Assembly (NCBI GenBank): GCA_904066235.2
Contig: CAJFCV020000001.1
Coordinates: forward strand, 7,502,001-7,566,000
DNA length: 64,000 nt
Origin: Bursaphelenchus xylophilus
Lineage: Eukaryota > Nematoda > Chromadorea > Rhabditida > Aphelenchoididae
Direction: 5' to 3'
The notes beneath the pieces are model-generated. The model was not told the origin of the DNA. It saw nothing but the letters and a program-made list of their open reading frames with translations, and ran no database searches. Of the stretch, positions 10,994 to 21,665 are shown piece after piece. The position numbers and the translations under genes were made by a program. Every line of letters begins with the position of its first letter. The stretch's first letter is position 1.

Positions 10994-13900
10994 TCATCCG
11001 TCAGTTTGGCTGGAGGAATATACATCATGGTCTTGAGAGAACCCTTGAAAGGAACTGTTGTAGTGATCTTGGCTGGAGCTGGATAACACTGAAGGGATCT
11101 GTCTTCTTCTTCCAGAATTGTAATCCCAACTCGGGAGTTCCGCGTCAATTTTACCAGACCCAGGAGCTGGAGGCCAGACCAAAGGGACTAAAAGTTCAAT
11201 ATTTATATTCTTTGTGGAAAAGTGCTTACCATTTCGATCATAAGTTCCGAAGGCCTCTCCGTTCTCAGGATTGACACTTGAATTTCCAAACATATGAATC
11301 GGTACTGGGAGCGAAGCACCACCAAGGACAGAACTGGCATAAAGAGATCCCTGTGGATCTTCGAAAGAGCCATTAGCGTAGAAACCAGACTGCTCATCCC
11401 CGCCCCTTTTAAACGAAGCATCGGCAGTGGAGAATAAAGATAAATTCATAAACCCATGCGCTCTGATTTCTCTCTCTGAGACGGGTTTCGGTTTCGGCAG
11501 TTCCATGTTGGACTTCCTCAGATTGTTGAGGGCTCCTTCGACCAAGCAACCCTTGTTACGGAAGACAGTTAACAAGTTGTTCCACAACATTTGTCTGGCC
11601 AAAACCTTGGCATTTCCCACGATAACCAGACCATACTTGGCACGAGTTAAAGCAACATTCAAACGCCGGGGATCGTTTAAAAAGCCAATTCCGCCAGTCG
11701 AGTTTGATCTTACACACGTTACAATAATAAGATCTTTTTCTCTTCCCTAGGAAAAAATAAATAAAAATTAATAAATTACTTGAAACGCATCGACGTTGGC
11801 AACTTCAATATCCAAATATAGTTTACTGTGCAGAGTCCCCTGCGACTGCATAAATTGAACGATGTAAGCTCGCTGTCCTTCATATGGGGTAATAATCCCA
11901 ATCTGCTCAGGCTTAAACCCCGCTTGCAAGAATCTGGTGGTTAGTTTTTCCACAAAAACGGCTTCAGCACGATTGAGATACGACGTTCCTGAAGGGCTGA
12001 TTTCTTCCTGACCACAGCAATTCCAGAACATCATCGGTTTTTCAGGAGTCGGAAAGCTCCAACTCACATTTCTGAGAATACGCTCAGCTAAAGAAGTTAC
12101 ATATTCGCTACGTCAAAAAATTACCTTCGGTAACACCATTTTGCAAGGATCCCTCGTAAAAAACATTACTGGGGAAAACGGATAGCGCGGGATGCATACG
12201 ATATTGTACTTGAAGTCTGACTGGACGATTTCCGAGCATCACCAATCTCTCAACCAAAGATTTAGAGAGTCCTGCCACCCCGGCTTTCTTGCAAATAACT
12301 ACCGGACCCAATTGGCAATGATCTCCGACCAAAACCAACTGTCTGGCGCCTTTCAGGACTGGAACCATAACTTCCGGCTCTGTGGCTTGAGTGCTTTCAT
12401 CCACCAAGACACATCGAAATTCCCGGTCTTTCATCCTAGCATCGGCCGCAGATATGCAAGTGCAACAAATCACTTCAGCCTTCGATAACAATTCCTTTTC
12501 TTTGGTCAGGGTAAGTTGCTTAAATCTTTGCTCATCTCCTTGAGAGAGTTCTCCAACCTCTTCCTAAAAAAGATATTTGTTACTTAACAAATCCCTACCT
12601 TAAGTCTCATTAATTTGTGCAATTCACCAGCCCCATGGAGAGCCTTCAATTGATTGTGTAAGGTGAGAAAAGCAACAGGGCTGTCGACAGTTTCCCTTCC
12701 CTTAGCACAGAAACGGATCACCTTCAAACCCGTCTTGTGCAATTTCTCGGCAAGTTGATCAACAGCTATATTAGAAGGCGCACAAACCAGAACCGGTTCC
12801 TTGCTTACTTTCACCATGTGATAGACCAAAGCGGCAGAAGTGACAGTTTTCCCGGTTCCCGGAGGTCCTTGAATCAAAGTCAACGGTTGGACAAGAGCTG
12901 TTCGGACAGCCTCTTCCTGTGAATGATTAAGAGGCGGAAGACCAGGAGTCTCGAGGCGACGCGGCAAATTTATCTGAAACTTGATGTCGTTCACGTCGTG
13001 CCCCATTAACTTGTGGTAAATGAACTGGGAGACACAAGACTTTCTGTTGGCCAGTCTCATCAAAGCATCCTTCATTCTAAAACAAATAGAATAAACTTGC
13101 AGTCATACCTCTTGAATGCTGTTCCTTTCCACACAAATTCACATAGGAAGTTGGTTCTCTTATTAGACGGCATTTCTGTGTTATATCCCACCTCAAGCAT
13201 AAACTTGTCTCCATGGTTATCGGGAATTTTAATGATCCTTCCCTCGCATGTCCACTCACTTCCATCGACGGTTTGTTGATGTTTCAATCTAAGCTCATCT
13301 CCAATCATCAACTTCATATCTAAAGAGTTTAACCTAGACGAATAAAAACCTACTTCCATCCCTGAACTCAGGAAGATTGAAAGAGGCCACTAATTTTTTA
13401 TTCAAACCAATATCCCATCGCACTTGGCTCACGGGATAGCTCATCTGTTCCTTCATTTTTCTATCATAAAGAGCTTCGAGAGATACCAATGGATTCAAAA
13501 TATTGAAATATTGTACACCATCTTCGTATCGTAATCTAACGGGTTCCGGTTCATCATCGAGCCCTGGGCGGTCTAAGTCTTCGACAGTTGCATCATTGTT
13601 ATCCTAAACAGTATGTAACAACCAAAAGTAAACAGACCCACCTTCCACATCTCCTCCAAACGATTTATCTGAGCTGCCGTAATTTGACGACATCTCATCT
13701 GTTGCTGCTGAGTGGGAACCTTTAGTATCCAGGAAACAATCTGCCTTTCAGAAATTAGGGGTTTCCAGTCCTCCGCCTCCCAATTACTACTCTTCTGTGC
13801 GGCCAATGAAGCACATGGAATTCGACAAAGCATAACAACGACGGAATCAGCTTTCGCAGTGATATAACCCATCATAAAAACGTTCCTAAACAAAAATATT

Positions 13901-14354
13901 GCACATACAAAAACATGCCTTGAACCACAATGATAGCATTCCAACTGGGTTTCGCCCAGTGGTCCATCTCTATGCAAAGACACTTCCCGGTGGTTTGAGC
14001 GGACAAGATGATTTACAATATGACTGCCAGTTGTGTTTCCTTTTCCATTGCAAAACCATTTGTCACAAACCGTGCATAGAGCCATAGAAGCCGAATTGTG
14101 ATAGCCGCAATACCTAAAACCAAACAAATAATACAATACAAAAATTTCTACCTGCAAGCATGTTTTGGGAGATCGGTCAATTCATCGTCCTGATCATCGT
14201 CTAGTTCGAAATCGGGATTCTCGTTGCGATTTTCTGACAAGACGTCATCCCCATACGACGCTTGAGATAAAGTGTCCGTGAAACAGGACTGTGATCCACT
14301 CTTTAAAAATCCTTCTGAATATTGACTCAGAGAATCATAATCTGGTTCGGACAT
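10994..14354 (-). CDS. UPF1: UPF1/SMG-2, RNA helicase of nonsense-mediated decay
   Basis: ATP-dependent superfamily-1 helicase that triggers decay of mRNAs with premature stops. The N-terminus is acidic ([15 protein letters not shown]), followed by the Cys/His-rich zinc domain ([35 protein letters not shown]). The helicase core shows Walker [19 protein letters not shown], Walker [44 protein letters not shown] and the late motif [16 protein letters not shown]. The C-terminal tail is rich in Ser/Gln and contains several SQ dipeptides ([25 protein letters not shown]), which fits phosphorylation by SMG-1 in this family. Start is the first ATG before the conserved acidic region; the stop is TGA at 10994-10996. 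Introns are short throughout and all key motifs are intact. Confidence 0.95.
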
Positions 14355-14796
14355 CCCAGGTTAATGATAAGCAACAAAACTGAAAGAAGAATACGTATAA
14401 ATATGGTGTGACAAAAGTATTGCCAGAAATGCAAATTAAACAACTTGTACGAAATTTTACACGCAACTTTTCCTCTTAAAATAAGGAAACAAAATGATGG
14501 TTGTTCTATATTACCTTAAAGCTAAGAGGCTTCAGAATACTTATTCAAAACAATGAGCGTTCAGTTCACGCCAATTTGCCCACACGTAAAAAATGCAAAA
14601 AAATGGACCGAGTCAAGTCTTTCCCTGGTCGTGTTCGTCTTTGCAGAAATACAGTAATGAAACCGCAAAACTATATTATACTTTGAAGTGTGGGGTTAAA
14701 CTATTAGAAAATTACGATATAATTAAATGCCCGACGGAGTTATTTGTGGAAAATTTGATTTTTATTCGTTTTATGGTGTCAGAAGGTGTTTGAGAC

Positions 14797-15057
14797 ATGC
14801 CAAATCACGAATATCTAGTGCAAAATCTGCATAAAAATTTAATTTTTACTCATTTGGGGGCCACTTTTTCCCATGATTCAAAATTTTGGTTATGCAAATT
14901 TCAAAAAACGTTCAAAATCTTGAGAAATTTGGATTTTCAGAGCTCTCGGAGAACGATAAAACAACCTTCAGAATAAAAATAAGCCCCAAATGAGCAAAAA
15001 TTCAATTTTCATGCAGATTTTCTACTAAATCTACGAGAAGATTGGGATGCCAAATTA
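14797..15057. repeat. Foldback repeat
   Basis: AAATCTGCATAAAAATTTAA and ACTCATTTGGGG on the left are inverted on the right as CCCCAAATGAGC and TTCATGCAGATTTT. Outer inverted motifs ATGCCAAAT lie at about 14797 and 15050. It is a small non-coding palindrome and no clear target duplication was found. Confidence 0.55.
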
Positions 15058-15446
15058 GTCCTGCCATGCCGAATTTGTCCCTTTTATAAATAATATTTAA
15101 AACTATGTTTAAGCTAAAATCCTAACTCATTGCCCGTGCTTTTAACAAGGAAAGTACTTTTACGGGGGCTCCTACTTTTTGACGGGACATATCTCAAAAA
15201 ATCAGAAAAAATGTGCTGATCAAGGATATATAAATCTTAGCTGCCCATTTTAGGTTTCTAGGGGTGAAAACTCAATCGGAAGATGACTTAAAGCCCTATA
15301 TGAACCCCTTTTCGCTTGATTTTTCACAGGTTTACAATTTTTATTTTGGCTTAAAATTATGTTTATTAAGTTTCTAAGACGTAATAAATCAGTCTTGGCA
15401 CAAAAATTTATTTTTCCGACCTTCAACTTCAAAAAAAGTTGATTCA

Positions 15447-15895
15447 CAAGGGAAGTACCCCAAGTGCGACGCTCAGATTTTCTTTAAATTTTGCACACAC
15501 TTCGGGAATAGACTAAATATCAATTCCTGAAAGTTTTAGCTCGCGCTTTGCAGGCGCCGCCGAGATATCGGACGATTTTTGCCGCCGAGAGAGCACGCTA
15601 AACGTGGAGAGAGGTCAGAGAGAAAAACGCTTTTTGGCTATAACTTTGGCAGTTTCGTGCGGAAAAATTTGATTTTTTGTAGAAACATTATCCTTTACGG
15701 TAGAAATAGGCATGAAACTTTTCGTGCCGAAATTCGGCAAAACGTCCTAAATTTTGGCCGACTTTCGATCTAAAAATCTCGGTTGTTTCTGCAAAGCGCG
15801 AGCTAGGATTCTCGCATATATCTTAGAAAAAATTATTCTAAATTTGTGTGAAGTTTCATCAAAATCTGAGCGTCGCACTTGGGGTACTTCCCCTG
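15447..15895. mobile_element. Family-B foldback element
   Basis: Bounded by CAAGGGAAGTACCCCAAGTG and its near-inverse ending CCCCTG, with a perfect TCA duplication at 15444-15446 and 15896-15898. Subterminal GCGACGCTCAGATTTT is inverted at the right end. The interior is largely palindromic and non-coding. Confidence 0.8.
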
Positions 15896-15896
15896 T

Positions 15897-15979
15897 CAGT
15901 CCAAAAGGGAAACCGAACCCGTGCGACATTCCCCCTCTTGACTCCCAGACTACGGCACTAGCCACTCGGCCACACCGCT
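15897..15979 (-). pseudogene. tRNA-like sequence in family-A element
   Basis: Read on the minus strand it begins AGCGGTGTGGCCGAGTGGCT and has a T-arm-like CGGGTTCGGTTTCCC. A 6-bp-stem hairpin (TCTTCC-TTC-GGAAGA) lies immediately upstream, as in other copies. Stems are degenerate, so a working tRNA is unlikely. Confidence 0.5.
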
Positions 15980-16512
15980 CTCTTCCGAAGGAAGAGACCG
16001 ACTGCGCTTTTTATCGTTTCGAATGCCTGCGCCTTTTGTAGGGAAATTAAGCCAGTTTTTGGGCATTTTCACCCCTAAAAACCTAAAATGGGCAGCTAGG
16101 ATTTATATATCCTTGATCAGCACATTTTTTCTGATTTTTTGAGATATGTCCCGTCAAAAAGTAGGAGCCCCCATAAAAGTACTTTCCTTGTAAGACAAAG
16201 ACAGGTTTCAAATAGTTTTCGTAGAATATGGCACCAACATTTTTAGAAGTCTGGGACGCAGCTCGAATGAGTTCAGTCATAGAAGACAAGAAGTTCCAAA
16301 AACGTAACTTTGGTAAAAATTTTTTTGGCAAAGACGGAAAGCCAGGGCGCGTGTCGGGCAGCCGTAAAAGAAGGCAAGTAATTCTATAAAATTTCGTAGA
16401 TAATACTTATCAGAGGGATGTAGATTCGCCGTAAGTAAATCTTGTGAAAATTAAGTTGTGTTTAGAGACTGGAAAAACATTGGTTTCATGGCGGCCAGGT
16501 GACGGTACAAAC

Positions 16513-17236
16513 ATGAGCCGCGAGTACAAGTTACAAATGAATGACGAAGCCGTCGATTACAATAATATTAGGGCTCAGCTCTTGATACGAACTCTGCAAG
16601 GACAAGATATTGACCGGGTTGTCAGTCTATGTAAAGAAGCTTTTCCCCTCGAATACGATCAGAATTGGTTTTTCGAAGTATGTTCAGGAAGATACATTAG
16701 TTATGGTGCCTTTGACGGGGAAAATCTAGCCGGTTTGATAGTCGCCGAAGTGAAAACTGTTGGTAATTGCGAAGTTGAGGTAGGAATAATTTTACTTCTA
16801 CCTTTTTGCAGGACCGGGACATGTGGAATTGTCTGGACTCCCATGTCGTCTACGTAATGAGTTTAGCAGTATCGTGTTTATATAGGAGGCGAGGCATTGG
16901 TACAGTGCTGTTGGAGTATTTGCAAACGGTGATCTCGGCTTCCAGACCCTGTCCGGTTCTTATATATCTCCACGTATTGAAAGAAAACTATGGGGCTATC
17001 ACATTTTACAAAAATCGCGGCTTCAAACATCACAAAACTTTGACGTAAGGAGAGCCGAATGGGCAGCAATGTTTTTCAGAAATTACTACCTGATTGATGG
17101 TATTGGTCGAGAGGGGTTGACGTTTATTCTGTTTTTAAACAACAACACCAACGCATGTTCCCTGAAAGATATGTGGAATACAACAACTGCCATGATTTCT
17201 GCCTTGTTCCGTTCACATGTTCTAAGGTCGACTTAA
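16513..17236 (+). CDS. NAA60: NAA60, Golgi N-alpha-acetyltransferase
   Basis: A GNAT-fold enzyme that acetylates the N-terminus of membrane proteins at the Golgi (known for the family). Start chosen at the first ATG of the frame (MSREYKLQMNDE). Visible family features: RTLQGQDIDRVVSLCKEAFP, EYDQNWFFEV, LAGLIVAEVK, the acetyl-CoA loop RRRGIGTVLLEYL in MSLAVSCLYRRRGIG, and YLHVLKENYGAITFYKNRGF. Two introns were resolved: 16780-16811 (32 nt) and 17045-17079 (35 nt). After the second, the frame continues NYYLIDGIGREGLTFILFLN and ends at TAA 17234-17236. Similarity to human NAA60 is collinear throughout. Confidence 0.92.
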
Positions 17237-17601
17237 TAAAAAATAATTAAAACCATTAATTTTTGGACCAAACTTGATCGCTCGGAGAGGGAAAAAGGGG
17301 TTGGACGCAGCTGCCCATGACCTGAGGGGCCCTTATCTTACGCCTGTTACTTGTCCTTTACTGCGATAACGCTCCACTTTTGCGTTTACGTGAATCTTGG
17401 TGGGGTAACTTAATTTGTCAGATTATCTGTACTTGACACTTTATTTTGACGACCATCATAATCGATATGATGCTTGCAAAATGAGCTCAGCTGATTTCTT
17501 AATTTTTTCTGAACTGTTAAATATAGGCGTTTTATCCTTAGGAAAACGTAGGGGTCGTTTTTTAAAATCATTTGCGACAGTCTTATTTATTAGGTTATAT
17601 C
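17237..17601. other. Intergenic stretch, nothing recognised
   Basis: Separates NAA60 and PEDS1 on the same strand. No gene, repeat or clear trans-splice acceptor is evident, apart from AT-rich sequence just before the PEDS1 start. Confidence 0.5.
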
Positions 17602-18524
17602 ATGATGAACCCCGAAATGAGTATGCCGGAAGATGATCCCAATGGGAATGTGAATACGGTAATGGGTGAAGCCAAGCCTCGATGGGGTCCAGCACATGCG
17701 GGTGCCAAGACACTGGCGTCAATGTATAGTCGAAGTGAGTGAATTTGATGATGGAGAGAGTTTTATCAGACAAAAGAATGCAAGAGGTTATCTCCATTGT
17801 TGTTTCCTTGACATTTTTTTCCACGGTCGGAATATTGTTAATATGGCGAATTGGTGACATCGCTCTACATTCACTTGTTTTTGCTGCTTTCTTCGGCATC
17901 ATTGTAGCCGACTTTGCTTCAGGTGTAGTTCATTGGATTGCTGACACCTGGGGTACGGTAGACACGTTCATAGGACGGGTAAGCAATGCAATCTAAAAGA
18001 GAAATTTTCAGCATTTCATTCGGTCTTTTCGGGAACACCATGTGGATCCGACCGCTATTACACGGCATGACTTTGTAGAAGTCAATGGGGATAACTTCAT
18101 GGTTTGCATTCCGAAACTGGCTCACATTCTCTACCAACACTTTACGTTGGAGGACGATGATCTGATTGCGGTCTTACCTGATCATTGGTTTTGGTTGTTT
18201 CTCGGGATTTACAGTGCGATGACAAATCAAGTAAGCAAGACGCACCTCGCCATCCACTTTCAGATACACAAATGGTCCCACACTTACTTCAATCTGCATC
18301 CTTTTATCGTGACACTACAGAGATTACACATAATACTACCTCGACACCACCACAAAATTCATCATATTTCACCTCACGCCTGTGCATACTGTATTACGAC
18401 AGGGTGGCTTAACTACCCGTTGGACAAAGTAGGATTTTGGAGACATCTGGAATCGGCAGTCTCATTCCTTACTGGACAAAAACCTCGCGATGATGACCTC
18501 AAATGGGCAACAAAAACCGAATAA
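17602..18524 (+). CDS. PEDS1: PEDS1 (Kua/TMEM189), plasmanylethanolamine desaturase
   Basis: This membrane desaturase introduces the vinyl-ether bond that makes plasmalogens, in the endoplasmic reticulum. The protein starts [12 protein letters not shown], then [20 protein letters not shown], then two hydrophobic segments around [18 protein letters not shown] and [20 protein letters not shown]. The histidine motifs expected of a di-iron desaturase are all present: [20 protein letters not shown] and [13 protein letters not shown]. Introns resolved: 17735-17769 (35 nt), 17979-18011 (33 nt) and 18231-18263 (33 nt). It ends 41 bp before the stop of the convergent RPB3 gene. Confidence 0.93.
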
Positions 18525-18565
18525 AGTTCCTGGCCGTTTATGATAATAAATATTAAAAAGATACA

Positions 18566-19674
18566 TTAGTAAGCCGGCTCAGAAGCCGTGGTTTCATTCT
18601 GAAGTTGAGTTTGAATGTCAAGCAGCTTCTTCTTCAATGCCATAATTCCAGACAAAACAATTCTATCCGCTTTCAGTTGTCCGGCTGATTGAATGCCAAA
18701 CCAGAACTTACTTGGTTTTCCTTTTGGATCAAAGGGTGCCTGAAACTGATCAGGAGGAAGTTCGGAGAAATCGCTTTTCGGCCATTCCTCTGGTTTTGCG
18801 TAGACAGTATGCCGCAAGGCATTGTCAGGGTCGTATTCAAACGCTACACCGCAAGTTGGATTCCATTTTGCATGTTCCTTTGCAAATCCCTAAAACAAAC
18901 CAATTTTCCGCATGACAATAATATTCATACCTTCCTGGCAAAGCATTTCATTTTCAACGCTTGCCCTCGTCGTAGTTTAACAATCAAAATTTCTGCATCA
19001 TTTACATCGTCGATTCCCAACCTATTCTGAATATGTTTGCCACATGAAGGAACGACACTTTGATTTGATGAGATCAAATCATCCGAAGTTACCGCTCGAG
19101 TTGATTCATGGGTACAACTGACGTCTAAGGAGAATTCAACTGTGCATTGAGGACAGAACTCGGCACACACACAATCCTAAACCTTACATAGTACAATACC
19201 AAGGTTCATTCTTACCCTGGCAAAAAGCATACGGTCAACGGCGTCATTTGAAGTCAATGGAATCAAACCCATCCGGTGGGATATGAATTCGTCATGGAGA
19301 ACACTTGTATTCGTCTCTATTTGTACCCAATCAATAGCTGCAAATCTTTTTGCTTGAAACACGAGTAAACTTTATTTATTAAATTTAAATTCCTATCCCC
19401 GTCAAATTTTTCTCGTCAATTTTGTAAACCCAAGATTACAAAATATTATTTAAACAAAACCAGTAGAACGACTGCGTATTCCAAAAAACCTACAGAGGAC
19501 CTGGTGCTCCACTGACAGAAAAAGAAAGCAAATCTTACCGATCGTAGGAACTTCGGCAATAAAAACCCTTCGGAGAGAATTGGCCATGCTAAGGTCAGTG
19601 TTTTCGATCGTAAATCTAATCTCTTCATCTGTGAGACTAGATACGGAAACAACTGGCTGGTTGGCAAATGGCAT
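18566..19674 (-). CDS. POLR2C: RPB3, RNA polymerase II subunit 3
   Basis: Alpha-like assembly subunit of RNA polymerase II. The N-terminus [18 protein letters not shown] is followed by the alpha motif [20 protein letters not shown], then [20 protein letters not shown] and [12 protein letters not shown]. The zinc-binding C-X-C-X3-C-X2-C appears as [10 protein letters not shown]. The C-terminal half holds [20 protein letters not shown] and [20 protein letters not shown]. At least three short introns split it. The start lies 230 bp from the divergent NOB1 start, so the two may share a promoter region. Confidence 0.95.
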
Positions 19675-19904
19675 ACTTTTAATTTACCACAGAACAAATT
19701 CACAACGTTGTGAATTTGCAACAAAAGTTTGCAAAATTTCTCAAAAAAAACAAAACATATTTTTCCCGAAAGAAAAATAATACGCCTGGCAGCGAGAACA
19801 TTATGTTGGCATTATGCACCACATTGGATCGCGGTTCCAAGATTTCCACAAACCTACGAAAAATTAAAAGAATTACATCGTTTTTGGTCATCGTTACATC
19901 TTAG

Positions 19905-21146
19905 ATGGAGTATTCCGTCAAAAATCTAGTTGTTGACTCCAATGCTCTTATTAAAAATGCTCTGACGTTGGTACGTTCTGAAATTAGCGTTAAAACCTAT
20001 TTCCAGAAGACAGGGGAAAATGTATATTCAGTGTCTGGAGTTGTAAAAGAATTGCGGGACAAAGAAACGAAGGAACGATTGAGGAGTGGACTGTTCGATC
20101 TGAAATTACTGGAGCCCTCACCCGATTCCATAAAAAAAGGTGATTTTCGTGACGATCTTATGTAAAATTTTTAGTGATTGATATCTCAAAGAAAACTGGA
20201 GACTATCCTGTGCTTTCTTTAACCGACATTAACGTGCTTGCTTTGACTTTGGATCTACATATAAAACATAATGGTGAAGGTAGTGTCAATTACAATGTGG
20301 AGAATGTTAAGACTTTGATTGAACGAACGGTCGATGAAGAAGGGGAGGAGCTAAAAGAAACAAAGATTCCCGGATTTGTGAGCCCGGATTCAGATGCAGA
20401 TGATGATGAAGACGAAGACGGCCATTGGCTCGACGACAGCAAATTGATTGGTGCTTTCGGCAAGCAAAGCGAACTCATGGTGGCCTGCATGACTTCTGAC
20501 TTTGCGATGCAAAATGTCTTATTACACATGAGACTTGGGTTATTGGCTATTGATGGTCATAGGATAAGAGGGCTACGGACTTACGTTCTACGTTGCAGGT
20601 AAAAAATGTTTTCCATTTTATGAAGTTCAGATCGTGCTATAATTTGCTACGGAAAATGGACAAAGAATTTTGTCCTAAGTGTGGAAACAAGAATCTGCAC
20701 AGAGTTAGTGTGAAGATAGATGAAGATGGGAGGACCGAAATCTATTTGAATGAACAGAAGCTTCAGATAACGCGCGGTCTCAGTCATGTTCGAAGAAATG
20801 TCAGAGGCGGGAAACACGACAACTGCGAAAGAATCTTTGAGGACCAACGGATGCCCCAAAATCGATTGGCTAAAACGCATCAGGTAAAGATAAATTGGTT
20901 GGAAAAATGGTCTCCATAACTTTGTTTTACAAGCTTACAAAAAAAATTTTACAAATTGTTACCATAATTACTATATTTTAACGAGTTTTTATGATTTTTT
21001 AGGATGGCATTTCCGATTCACCTTTCACTACACATGATGTGACGTCCAGGTCGGCGATCCTTGGCATCAGATCGCAATTTCATTCGAAAGGAGATTCTTA
21101 CAATTCTACGAATCCACATGGTCGAAAGAGTGGTCGGAGGGTATGA
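19905..21146 (+). CDS. NOB1: NOB1, PIN-domain endonuclease of 18S rRNA maturation
   Basis: NOB1 cuts the 3' end of 18S pre-rRNA in cytoplasmic pre-40S particles. The PIN domain starts VKNLVVDSNALIKNA (first catalytic Asp) and includes VSGVVKELRDKETKERL and LSLTDINVLALTLDL. An acidic linker (SDADDDEDEDGHWLDDS) precedes MTSDFAMQNVLLHMRLGLL. The zinc ribbon is assembled over intron 20599-20630 (32 nt): YVLRCRSCYN, then FCPKCGNKNLHRVSV. Intron 20140-20174 (35 nt) is also resolved. A longer intron (20884-21002) separates the last exon, which reads DGISDSPFTTHDVTSRSAIL and ends GRKSGRRV at TGA 21144-21146. CRIPT follows 146 bp downstream on the same strand. Confidence 0.93.
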
Positions 21147-21292
21147 CTGTTATTATTGTTGTTGTTTTTTTGTATAAAAACTTGTTGAGACTCGGTTGGA
21201 TTAATTTAAGACTGGTCTGCTTCCCTCATGTTATACTATAATTTGCGCGAAGCGTTATAAAGTTCTTTGTTCTGTTTTCAGAAATTGCAACG

Positions 21293-21617
21293 ATGGTATG
21301 CGAAAAGTGTAAGTTCTGAATCGCTTCCAAACTGTGTTCATTCCAAAATTTTAGGCACAAATAAGTTAAACAAACTTGCTACGGTTCATAAAGGACCCTG
21401 TTCATCCAAAAAAGTAACGAATGAAAACAAATTACTTACATCAAAGTCACGATTTAAACCAGAAAAGGATTCCTTCAAGAAATGCCGGATTTGCAAAAAA
21501 CTTTGCCACCATATTTCAGCCCATTACTGTCAAGATTGCGCGTATCAAAAAGGAATTTGTCCAATGTGCGGAAGAAAAGTTTTGGAAACGAATAACTACC
21601 GACAAAGTCTGGTATGA
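21293..21617 (+). CDS. CRIPT: CRIPT, cysteine-rich PDZ-binding / spliceosome-associated protein
   Basis: A small cysteine-rich protein known to bind PSD-95 PDZ domains and also linked to the minor spliceosome. Exon 1 is only 16 nt (MVCEK plus one base); intron 21309-21354 (46 nt); exon 2 continues CTNKLNKLATVHKGPCSS. Paired cysteines are CRICKKL, HYCQDCAYQKGICPMCGRKV. It ends NNYRQSLV, with the C-terminal S-L-V fitting a PDZ ligand. The ATG lies 10 nt after a TTCTGTTTTCAG acceptor-like site with no upstream coding exon, which suggests trans-splicing as a downstream operon gene behind NOB1. That part is inference. Confidence 0.92.
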
Positions 21618-21665
21618 TATGGTTTATCCTTTGTATATACTCGTGAAATATGAATGATGTATAAA

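Larger units (their letters stand above)
15146..16190 (-). mobile_element. Family-A foldback element with nested family-B copy
   Basis: Bounded by CAAGGAAAGTACTTTTACGG and its inverse, with perfect TAA duplications at 15143-15145 and 16191-16193. Outer arms are inverted. A family-B element sits at 15447-15895; removing it restores the sequence GTTGATTCAGTCC next to the tRNA-like cargo, as in the copy at 3359-3951. The tRNA-like cargo is on the minus strand at 15897-15979. Confidence 0.82.
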
